DNA of 11,045 nucleotides, taken from Gammaproteobacteria bacterium UBA6968. GTDB taxonomy: Bacteria; Pseudomonadota; Gammaproteobacteria; Pseudomonadales; Azotimanducaceae. The notes beneath the pieces were generated by a model that was not told the origin of the DNA, ran no database searches, and worked only from the letters and a program-made list of their open reading frames with translations. The stretch lies in the NCBI GenBank assembly GCA_002450255.1, contig DJYW01000187.1:3077-14121 (forward strand), written 5' to 3'. The translations under genes were made by a program, and so were the position numbers. Below, piece by piece: positions 1 to 6,198 of this stretch (positions within the stretch are counted from its first letter, which is position 1; each line of letters begins with the position of its first letter).

Positions 1-26
1 TGTCACTCTGCTATGTCACTCTGCAA
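1..26. repeat. Two-copy 13-base tandem repeat at the window edge
   Basis: The unit TGTCACTCTGCTA at 1-13 is followed directly by TGTCACTCTGCAA at 14-26, differing at one base. The array touches the left edge, so further copies may lie outside. No function is evident. A 12-base perfect palindrome (GGCGCTAGCGCC, 69-80) lies nearby in the same gap, downstream of the minus-strand monooxygenase gene. Neither is followed by a clear T-run, so I do not call a terminator. Confidence 0.45.
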
Positions 27-123
27 TGGCTTACTGGATAGCTACCGCTTCCAGCCGGCGTATGCAGGGGCGCTAGCGCCGCGCGCGACTATCGCAAAAA
101 CGCTTCGCTAAAACCATTTTTTG

Positions 124-1320
124 TTAGGCCACCGTCAGCGGATTAAATTGAAAAAGGGTCTGTGTCGTGCGCTGCATTGCCCAGGGCGCTACCTGGTTTC
201 GAGCCCAAGCAACTGGGCCACCCAAATGATAGACCCAACCGTTGCGGCGCGAGACCTGTTGCACCCAGGTTGTTCGGGCACGCCGTAAATCGGCATAACG
301 CAAAAATGCCCGGGGTATTGCAGCGGACTTCAAACAGTTCGCAAGAATCGCTGCGTCCTCGATTGCCATGGCACCGCCTTGTGCCATGAAAGGCAGCATG
401 GGATGGCATGCGTCACCGAGCAAGGTAACCCGGTGCTTGCCCCACTGCGGCAACGGACGACGATCATAGAGCGCCCATTTAAACAACGAATCCGAAGCCG
501 CAGCTTGAATTAAACCGGATAGCTCTGCATGCCAGTCGGCAAACTCACCAAGCAGTTCACTTCGCGTCCCTGTGCGCCGCCAGCTTTCTTCCGTCCAACC
601 CGCTTGCTCAACAATACAAACACAATTCAACCACTCACCACGCCGCACCGGGTAGTGTACGAAGTGTCTACGAGGTCCCCACCAGGCGGTCACTTCTGCC
701 GTTTCGGATTGCAGTACCTTAGCCGCCGCAGACATTGGCACTAAGGCTCGCCATGCAACATGGCCGGTAAATCGAGCGGCTTGTTCACCAAGAACCTGCG
801 CTCGGACGATCGAGTGAATCCCGTCTGCACCAATCACCGCATCAGCAGTGAAATTGCCGGCACCGGTGCTGACGTTTACTGCCGCATCGGTTTGCCGGAT
901 TTGATGCACTTGCACGCCTGTGTGGAGACTCACGCCAGCATGTTCGGATACTGCTGTGGCAAGCAAGGTGATTAAGTCCGCTCGATGAATGGTGCAGTAA
1001 GGCGCACCATAGCGTTGTTCCGCCTGGTCACCGTCCGTCCCGTTTAACGGCGTTTCGGCGATCTGGGCGCCACTACGCCAGTGGCGTATCCGCACCTGTA
1101 CCGGCCGACTCGCGATTTGCAACAAGACACTTTCGAGGCCCAAGAGGCGCAACACCTTAATGCAGTTCGGGCTGAGTTGAATGCCGGCACCCACTTCGGT
1201 CAACGCATCCGCTTGTTCAATGATCTGCACTTCGGCACCGCATCGCGCCAGACAAAGCGCCGCCGTTAAACCGCCAATACCCGCCCCAACAACAATGATT
1301 TTGTCACGCACTTTGCGCAC
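124..1320 (-). CDS. FAD-dependent aromatic-ring monooxygenase (salicylate / 3-hydroxybenzoate 6-hydroxylase-like)
   Basis: A 398-residue class A flavoprotein monooxygenase of the usual family length. It is expected to use NAD(P)H and O2 to hydroxylate an aromatic acid or related compound in the cytoplasm. Visible motifs are the Rossmann GxGxxG (G12-x-G14-x-x-G17) with the ribose-binding acidic residue E35, R113 in the 'IHRADL' segment typical of this group, the DG motif around D166-G167, and the GD motif 'LGDACHP' at 301-307 that contacts FAD phosphate and ribose. The closest general resemblance is to salicylate hydroxylase, 3-hydroxybenzoate 6-hydroxylase and 6-hydroxynicotinate 3-monooxygenase, but the substrate cannot be read from sequence. 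The start is GTG at 1320; a second GTG three codons in is equally possible, and upstream there is only a weak AGG. No catabolic partner genes are adjacent, so this may be a stand-alone enzyme. It is divergent from the selenoprotein gene. Confidence 0.85.
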   Translation of the reverse strand: MRKVRDKIIVVGAGIGGLTAALCLARCGAEVQIIEQADALTEVGAGIQLSPNCIKVLRLLGLESVLLQIASRPVQVRIRHWRSGAQIAETPLNGTDGDQAEQRYGAPYCTIHRADLITLLATAVSEHAGVSLHTGVQVHQIRQTDAAVNVSTGAGNFTADAVIGADGIHSIVRAQVLGEQAARFTGHVAWRALVPMSAAAKVLQSETAEVTAWWGPRRHFVHYPVRRGEWLNCVCIVEQAGWTEESWRRTGTRSELLGEFADWHAELSGLIQAAASDSLFKWALYDRRPLPQWGKHRVTLLGDACHPMLPFMAQGGAMAIEDAAILANCLKSAAIPRAFLRYADLRRARTTWVQQVSRRNGWVYHLGGPVAWARNQVAPWAMQRTTQTLFQFNPLTVA

Positions 1321-1613
1321 TGTGAGAGCCTGTTTGAATCCATATTGCGCTGCACATTAGCAAGGTTGACGACACCTTGGAATGCGCGCTGGATCGCCGC
1401 CAAAAAGCGACACCGAAAGCCCATAGGACAGTGATGAGTGCCATACGCGATTCCAGGCAAGCGTGACACGGCCGTTCGTAACCAGCGCTGCGTGCAAGGA
1501 CATCCAAACGACCTTGCCAAAGTCTGGCGCTGATCTGTTTTGAGTGCTGGCTGGGCGCTAGCCTCCAATCCTCAGAAAAGCTATCGTTAAGCTCTTATAC
1601 GGAGGCGAGAACC
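1321..1613. other. Divergent intergenic region between monooxygenase and selenoprotein genes
   Basis: This 293-base gap must hold the promoters of both flanking genes. I see no strong sigma70 pair. The TTATAC at 1595-1600 abuts the ribosome binding site GGAGG (1601-1605), so it cannot be the -10 of a transcript carrying that site. Minus-strand ORFs of 67 and 100 codons cross the region but overlap the start of the monooxygenase gene and have no recognisable motif. I treat them as chance. Confidence 0.5.
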
Positions 1614-2693
1614 ATGTATCCAAGCGATAGTTTATTGCGCAACGACTTGATCGAGGGCCACCAGCAAGCCTGGTTGCGTATCGGTCAAGCCGGTGACTTT
1701 TGTACTGCTGCGGAGCGCATTGAAATTGTGCGGGCAAGCCGGCAAGCCGAGGACTGCCCTTTATGCAAGGCACGCAAAGAAGCCCTAAGCCCATACTCAA
1801 TGGACGGCGAGCATGCCGGTGAAACGTTCTTAAATGCTGTGGAAACCGACCTGATTCATCGCCTGAGCACCGACCCCGGACGCCTTACCAAGCAATGGTT
1901 CGAGGGATTGCTGGCCAGCGGCTTAGACAGTCGGAGGTACATAGAAATTGTTAGCGTTGTGACTACCCGGATTATCATCGATACCATGCATCAGGCCATG
2001 GGTATGGCACTGCCGGATCTGCCACAGGCGACGGACGATCGGTCGCCGCGCGGACAATTTAATTCTAGTGCTGTCGACATCGGTGCTTGGGTGCCGGTAT
2101 TGGATGCTGCTGACGATCTCGCTGCAACCGGTTTACCGACGGTACCCAATATCGCTCGGTCTATGGGCTTAGTACCCAGTGCGCTGAACCTGTTTTTTGG
2201 CGCGTTTCGGCCGCACTACGCGCTCAGCGATGTACCGCTTTCCATCAGTCAGGCGCAGGCAGAATTCGTGGCCTCTGTGGTCTCTGCCCATAACGAGTGC
2301 TTCTACTGAACGACTTCACATACTTTGCTGCTCCGGGCGAGCGGCCAGCGTGAAGGCAGAGACTATGATCTAAACAGCGTGACGGATGACCGAGTTAGGG
2401 GCGGTCTCGACAGCGAGGTTTGGCTACGCGATTTGACCGAAGCGACGATGCAAGATCGGTGGGCGGAATTGGAACAGCTGAAAGCGGCAGCGACCGCAAC
2501 GCTCACACCGCAACAGATAACCGATGTATTAACCGTAGCCGCAGCATTTAATGGCATCACTAGGGTTGCTGATGCCACCGGTGTGCCGCTCGATCCGGAA
2601 ACCGAGCGAGCAACCGAGACGCTGCGAGAAGATACTGGCATTCAACGCTTTGCTTATACTGAGAAGAGCGCCCGATTTGATGGTGTCGCGTAG
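1614..2693 (+). CDS. AhpD/CMD-like selenoprotein, CxxU active site (TGA 2307-2309 read as selenocysteine)
   Basis: Probable thiol/selenol oxidoreductase of the alkylhydroperoxidase (AhpD)/carboxymuconolactone decarboxylase superfamily, cytoplasmic, 359 residues with selenocysteine at 232. It starts at ATG 1614 behind GGAGG (1601-1605, spacing 8) and ends at TAG 2691-2693. Around the TGA the protein reads HNECFY-U-TTSH. C229-x-x-U232-x-x-x-H236 aligns with the AhpD signature CxxCxxxH, and E217 lies 12 residues before C229, as E118 does before C130 in M. tuberculosis AhpD. The part after the TGA ends in a family-like segment (298-326, 'VADATGVPLDP'). The N-terminal half has another pair, C48-P-L-C51, and a matching helical segment near 105-137, suggesting an internal duplication. 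A SECIS-like hairpin follows the TGA. The alternatives are a C-to-U stop mutation of a Cys codon or a sequencing error. AhpD-like and CMD-domain selenoproteins are known from marine bacteria; the physiological substrate is unknown. Confidence 0.85.
2314..2355 (+). promoter_or_regulatory. Putative bacterial SECIS element
   Basis: A hairpin inside the coding region, just 3' of the UGA. The upper stem is 7 pairs: GCTGCTC (2327-2333) with GAGCGGC (2339-2345), one of them G-U. It closes a 5-base loop CGGGC (2334-2338). The lower stem is 6 perfect pairs: CTTCAC (2314-2319) with GTGAAG (2350-2355). The two are separated by an internal loop of 7 and 4 bases. The apical loop starts 25 bases after the UGA and has G at its second position. 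From memory, bacterial SECIS elements have an apical loop about 16-37 bases after the UGA, with a G among its first two bases, so this fits. The bulged U of the E. coli fdhF element is not obviously reproduced; three U residues lie in the internal loop just below the upper stem. It would bind SelB carrying Sec-tRNA. Confidence 0.8.
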
Positions 2694-2707
2694 CGCTCTG
2701 CAAGCTT

Positions 2708-2722
2708 GACGGCCCGGTCGTC
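2708..2722. terminator. Small hairpin between convergent genes, possible terminator
   Basis: GACGGC (2708-2713) pairs with GTCGTC (2717-2722), including one G-U, over a 3-base loop. It lies in the 35-base gap between the selenoprotein gene and the convergent methyltransferase gene. The plus strand after it is T-rich but has no uninterrupted T-run close to the stem, so intrinsic termination is only possible. Confidence 0.3.
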
Positions 2723-2728
2723 CGTGCC

Positions 2729-3820
2729 TTATTCCGTTTTACTGAACAGATAGTAGTTGTTCATTGGGTTGTCCACTTCCAAATGCTGGAAGCCGGTGAA
2801 TCCAGCGGCAAGACCCATTGACTCGGCCATATTGCGAGTAAATCCCAGCGTACCCAAGCCGGCGCCATCAGGAGTCGACAACCCCGAAGACATGCAGATA
2901 GTGACCGAAAAACCGTACAAAAGTGCTGCCAGCGGATGCTGGCTGTGGTTTTCTGAAAACGACTCAAAGCCTTTAATGTCCTCGCACAGCCAATAGCCGT
3001 CAGCAGCAGAGAGAGACGCAAATATATCTGCAATCAAACGATCTGGATAAGGGGTGTCATGCACCACGTCGAAAGTGGTTACTAAGTCGAACTGGCCCTG
3101 CGCGCTAAGCGGCTCGTCCATCGGATTCAACAGCGCAATATTGGCCAGCCCGGCCTCTGCGACGTTGGCTCTGGCTCTATCCAGCGCAACCGTAGACGTG
3201 TCATAACCAATAAATGTCGAGTTAGGGAAGGCCTGTGCCATGGCGATGGTGGACAGCGCACCACCGCAACCGACATCGGCTACCTTGGCACCGGCTTGCA
3301 AGCGTTCACGCATGCCGGGAATCATCGGAATCAGTTCGGGAACCAAACGCTGCTGCTTAGTAAAGGCACCCATCTGCTCGATACCACAAGCGCAGTTAGG
3401 CCCGTGATCGTCGTAACTCATCCCCAGGCCAGTACGGAATGCGTCAGCCAGTTTTTCCACTGCCGGAAAGACCGCTACCGCCGATTCATACGCGCCCATC
3501 AAAAAAGCAGGATGTTCCGGCTGGGCCAGCACGGCGGCAGCTTCCGGTGACATGGCAAAAGTTGCCGTCGCGGCATCGTATTCGACCTGACCAATACACG
3601 CCTGATGATGCAGCCATTCGCGCACCCAGCGTTCCTGCAGACCAAGCGCGCCCGCCAAACCCTCGCTATCGTAAGGCCCGTTAGCAGCTAGCTCCTTGAA
3701 CAAACCGAGGCGATCTCCGACAAGTGAAATGGCGCAATTAAAGCCTGCTGCCACCATACCGCCGGTTTGTTTAACGAACAGGCCTAATTTGTCGCGATCG
3801 ATCTGCTGAACTTCAGACAT
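2729..3820 (-). CDS. SAM-dependent methyltransferase with N-terminal winged-helix domain (Rv2258c-like)
   Basis: A 363-residue class I methyltransferase of unknown substrate. Residues about 20-95 look like the winged-helix/dimerisation domain that precedes the catalytic fold in Rv2258c-like and O-methyltransferase-like enzymes ('LGLFKELAANGPYDSEGLA', then a 'REWL' helix). The Rossmann SAM site starts at motif I, VADVGCGGA (180-188). It continues with an acidic beta-2 end, 'FIGYDTS' (203-209, D207), and the post-motif FDLVTTFDVVHD (244-255), where the 'HD' is typical of the Rv2258c-like group. The start is ATG 3820, preceded by AAGGA at a good spacing. It is convergent with the selenoprotein gene and divergent from the epoxide-hydrolase-like gene. 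Although annotations of such proteins sometimes say 'transcriptional regulator', the intact SAM motif supports an enzyme that uses the winged-helix part for dimerisation and substrate binding. Confidence 0.85.
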   Translation of the reverse strand: MSEVQQIDRDKLGLFVKQTGGMVAAGFNCAISLVGDRLGLFKELAANGPYDSEGLAGALGLQERWVREWLHHQACIGQVEYDAATATFAMSPEAAAVLAQPEHPAFLMGAYESAVAVFPAVEKLADAFRTGLGMSYDDHGPNCACGIEQMGAFTKQQRLVPELIPMIPGMRERLQAGAKVADVGCGGALSTIAMAQAFPNSTFIGYDTSTVALDRARANVAEAGLANIALLNPMDEPLSAQGQFDLVTTFDVVHDTPYPDRLIADIFASLSAADGYWLCEDIKGFESFSENHSQHPLAALLYGFSVTICMSSGLSTPDGAGLGTLGFTRNMAESMGLAAGFTGFQHLEVDNPMNNYYLFSKTE

Positions 3821-4044
3821 GACATTTCCTTACTGATTAAGAGATGCATGGGACTGTAAGTTCTTCGTTAACGCAAAGAAAGACGCCGTCGGTTTGCGCT
3901 TTGAGCCACGGATTCGCTACGGGATAAAAATTCGTCACGCAGCGTTGTTTTGAAACGGGCTAAACCACCTGCACAGGCCAACGTAAGCCCTCATTTTTCG
4001 CGCGTATCTGCTAGGCTGTTGCCGTTCGAAATTGGGAGGTAAGC

Positions 4045-4989
4045 ATGGATTTTCCGCAAGCAGAACTAATTGCTGTTAATGGCATCGAGCTGGAAGTCTT
4101 CAGCGCCGGCGACGGCAAGCCCTTGCTGCTGTGTCACGGTTGGCCGGAGCACGCATATTCCTGGCGTCATCAAATCCAGCCGCTGGTGGACGCCGGTTAC
4201 CATGTCATCATTCCAAACCAGCGCGGCTATGGCGCATCCAGTCGCCCCGCAGACATCGCGGCCTACGATATCGAAAATCTCACTGGTGACCTCGCCGCTT
4301 TATTGGACCATTACGGCTATGATCAAGCGCTGTTTGTCGGCCACGATTGGGGTGCGATTGTCGTTTGGAATATGGCCATGCTGCATCGGGATCGGGTTAC
4401 TGGCGTAATAAACCTAAGCGTACCGTTTATGCAGCGAGGCCCTAGCGAGTGGGTAGGCTTTTGGGAAAAGATGCTAGGCGGCGACTTTTACATCGTTCAC
4501 TTCAACCGGCAGCCGGGGGTGGCCGATCAGGTTTTCGCGGACCATACCGAGCAGTTTTTGCGCAACATGTATCGCACTAACCAATGGCGTTTTCCGGCCC
4601 CAAAAATCGGCTCAGGTATGCCGCTGATTAATATGGCGAAAGCACCTCATCTGGCTGCGGGCATGCCCGGCGAACTGTTAATGAGTGATGTCGAACTACA
4701 GGTTTTCATCGATGCTTTTAACCAATCTGGCTTCAGCGGCGGCATCAACTGGTATCGGAACTTTTCCCGTAACTGGGAGATTCTTGGCGCCTATGAGCAA
4801 CACATTTATCAACCAACACTTATGATCTACGGGGATTACGACAGCGTACCCAAGTCAGACAACTTGGCGGAGTTTGTGAGCACACTTAGCGTGGCGTCGC
4901 TAGATTGCGGCCACTGGATTCAACAAGAACGTCCAGAGCAAACCAACCAATTGATGTTGGATTGGTTAACCGACCACTATCCCGCCTAA
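4045..4989 (+). CDS. Alpha/beta hydrolase, epoxide hydrolase-like
   Basis: A 314-residue soluble epoxide hydrolase-type alpha/beta hydrolase, expected to open an epoxide to a vicinal diol through an Asp-ester intermediate. Visible features are the oxyanion motif HGWP (31-34), 'RGYGASSRP' (60-68), the nucleophile elbow GHDWGA (99-104) with D101 as nucleophile, an acid residue at D264 or D266 in 'YGDYDSVP', and the base H290 in 'CGHWIQQERP'. Cap-domain tyrosines that could polarise the epoxide are Y149 and Y237 (in 'NWYRN'). The Asp rather than Ser in the elbow argues against a lipase or esterase. Haloalkane dehalogenase is the main alternative, but HGWP followed by 'EHAYSWRHQ' and the NWYRN segment fit epoxide hydrolases better. 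The start ATG 4045 follows GGGAGG (4034-4039, spacing 5), a strong ribosome binding site. It is divergent from the methyltransferase gene over 224 bases. Confidence 0.88.
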   Translation: MDFPQAELIAVNGIELEVFSAGDGKPLLLCHGWPEHAYSWRHQIQPLVDAGYHVIIPNQRGYGASSRPADIAAYDIENLTGDLAALLDHYGYDQALFVGHDWGAIVVWNMAMLHRDRVTGVINLSVPFMQRGPSEWVGFWEKMLGGDFYIVHFNRQPGVADQVFADHTEQFLRNMYRTNQWRFPAPKIGSGMPLINMAKAPHLAAGMPGELLMSDVELQVFIDAFNQSGFSGGINWYRNFSRNWEILGAYEQHIYQPTLMIYGDYDSVPKSDNLAEFVSTLSVASLDCGHWIQQERPEQTNQLMLDWLTDHYPA

Positions 4990-5062
4990 CGCTATCAAGG
5001 ACCGACTGGGCGGGCCTGCAGGCTGAGGCTTGTCGCATTGTCCGTTCCAGTCTCGCCCCGAC

Positions 5063-5518
5063 CTAGGCTCGCAACATAAACCGGCCGCTGGCTTCCGCCA
5101 CAACCGCGCCGGTGTCTTGCCGAATCAGTAGGCCCTGCATCTCCATGAGTCGCCCGCGTTGTTTCAAACAGCGCCCTTCAAGGGTTATCGCCGTGCCCAC
5201 CGGCAGCTCTGCGCGATAGCGAATGTCCGCTCGCGCCGTAACTGCCTGGTCTCCGCGCAACCATAGCCAATTCGCCATGACGTCATCCAGCAGCGCGAAA
5301 ATGATGCCGCCATGGGTCACATCGGTGTAGCCCATATGCTCGGACTGCGGGGTAAATTCGGCGCGACACACATCGCCATCCAAACGAAACCGCACCCCTA
5401 ACCCTGCCGGATTACCAGGTCCGCAGACAAAACACTGATTGCTGGCACTCGCCAAACCGCGACGGGGCGAACTATCTGGCTGGTTATCTTGTGAATCTCG
5501 GGCGGTTGGTTCCGGCAT
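5063..5518 (-). CDS. PaaI-type hotdog acyl-CoA thioesterase
   Basis: A 151-residue hotdog-fold thioesterase that probably hydrolyses an acyl-CoA to the free acid and CoA. The N-terminal segment 'QCFVCGPGNPAGLG' (28-41) with C29 and C32 is common in PaaI-like proteins of this group. The catalytic helix carries HGG (69-71) followed by 'ALLDD' with D78/D79, the usual acid/base region. The ORF is open upstream to 5776, but that extension runs antisense through the 5' part of the NUDIX gene and has no family similarity. ATG at 5518 has GGGAG upstream at about 8 bases and gives the normal family length, so I choose it. It is divergent from the NUDIX gene with 60 bases between starts, and both products act on CoA compounds. 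The acyl chain is not predictable. Confidence 0.85.
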   Translation of the reverse strand: MPEPTARDSQDNQPDSSPRRGLASASNQCFVCGPGNPAGLGVRFRLDGDVCRAEFTPQSEHMGYTDVTHGGIIFALLDDVMANWLWLRGDQAVTARADIRYRAELPVGTAITLEGRCLKQRGRLMEMQGLLIRQDTGAVVAEASGRFMLRA

Positions 5519-5542
5519 GCGCTGTCTCCCTGCTAGGAGTGG

Positions 5543-5548
5543 TATGAT
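5543..5548 (+). promoter_or_regulatory. Candidate -10 box for the NUDIX gene
   Basis: TATGAT, preceded by TGG, matches five of six bases of the sigma70 -10 consensus and lies 30 bases before the NUDIX start. No convincing -35 is visible at 17-18 bases, which would place it inside the leader of the divergent thioesterase gene. The 60-base divergent gap means the two promoters must overlap. Confidence 0.4.
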
Positions 5549-5578
5549 GCCACCTTTCGCGAGATCACGACGAGCCCG

Positions 5579-6187
5579 ATGTTCAACATTGATCAAATCC
5601 AGCAGCGCCTGGACCAACATAAACCCAGCTTTAATGCTGCCGGACCTAATACCCGCGAAGCCGCCGTCGCGATTGTCCTCTGCCCACAAGCAGATCAGTG
5701 CGACGTGCTGTTTATCAAACGCGCCACGCGTGAAGGCGATCCGTGGTCCGGTCACATGGCCTTCCCGGGCGGACATCGTGAGCCCGACGACCCAGGCTTA
5801 ATGGGCGCGGCAATGCGCGAAACATCCGAAGAAATCGGCTTGTTGTTGGAACACAGCGACCACCTGGGACCCCTCGACCACCAGATTGCACAACCGCGCG
5901 GCAGGACGCTGGATATGCTAATCGCACCGCACGTTTTTCGAATTGATGAGAAACCAAAGCTGACCCCAAATTACGAAGTCGCCGATACGGTTTGGGCACC
6001 TCTGCATACCCTCGCAGCAAATTCGTTGCACACAACAGAAACCTTTCCCATGGCGGGGCGACCAACCGTTTTTAACGGCTACCGGCTTGCCGAAGGCCAT
6101 TTCGTTTGGGGCCTAACCTATCGAATATTAAAGTCGTTTTTCGCCGCGCTAGACCCAAATTGGCGGCCGCCGCAGGAAATCGATTAG
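5579..6187 (+). CDS. NUDIX hydrolase, NudL-like CoA pyrophosphatase
   Basis: A 202-residue NUDIX enzyme, expected to cleave CoA or acyl-CoA to 3',5'-ADP and (acyl-)phosphopantetheine with divalent metal. The family-specific N-terminal signature of CoA pyrophosphatases is present: 'VLFIKRA' (43-49), then 'HMAFPGGHREPDD' (59-71). The NUDIX box continues 'AAMRETSEEIGL' (77-88) with R80, E81, E84 and E85. The first box glutamate is replaced by Asp (D71), as in E. coli NudL. 'HFVWGLTYRIL' (174-184) is the usual C-terminal helix of the group. The start ATG 5579 has only a weak purine stretch upstream. It is convergent with the Hsp70-like gene, with 11 bases between stop codons. Confidence 0.88.
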   Translation: MFNIDQIQQRLDQHKPSFNAAGPNTREAAVAIVLCPQADQCDVLFIKRATREGDPWSGHMAFPGGHREPDDPGLMGAAMRETSEEIGLLLEHSDHLGPLDHQIAQPRGRTLDMLIAPHVFRIDEKPKLTPNYEVADTVWAPLHTLAANSLHTTETFPMAGRPTVFNGYRLAEGHFVWGLTYRILKSFFAALDPNWRPPQEID

Positions 6188-6198
6188 GCTACCTGTAA

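Noticed and set aside
1266..1568. Minus-strand ORF of 100 codons near the monooxygenase start
   Set aside because: It overlaps the start of the monooxygenase gene in another frame, has no recognisable motif, and overlaps a second chance ORF of 67 codons.
2325..2693. Independent 122-codon gene starting at TTG 2325
   Set aside because: It is in the same frame as the gene at 1614 and begins five codons after the TGA, inside the predicted hairpin, with no ribosome binding site. It is the C-terminal part of the selenoprotein.
2729..3820. Methyltransferase as a transcriptional regulator because of its winged-helix segment
   Set aside because: The SAM-binding motifs are intact and the winged-helix segment is a normal dimerisation domain in this enzyme class.
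5519..5776. N-terminal extension of the thioesterase to 5776
   Set aside because: It runs antisense through the NUDIX coding region, lacks thioesterase similarity, and the ATG at 5518 has a good Shine-Dalgarno sequence and yields the normal length.
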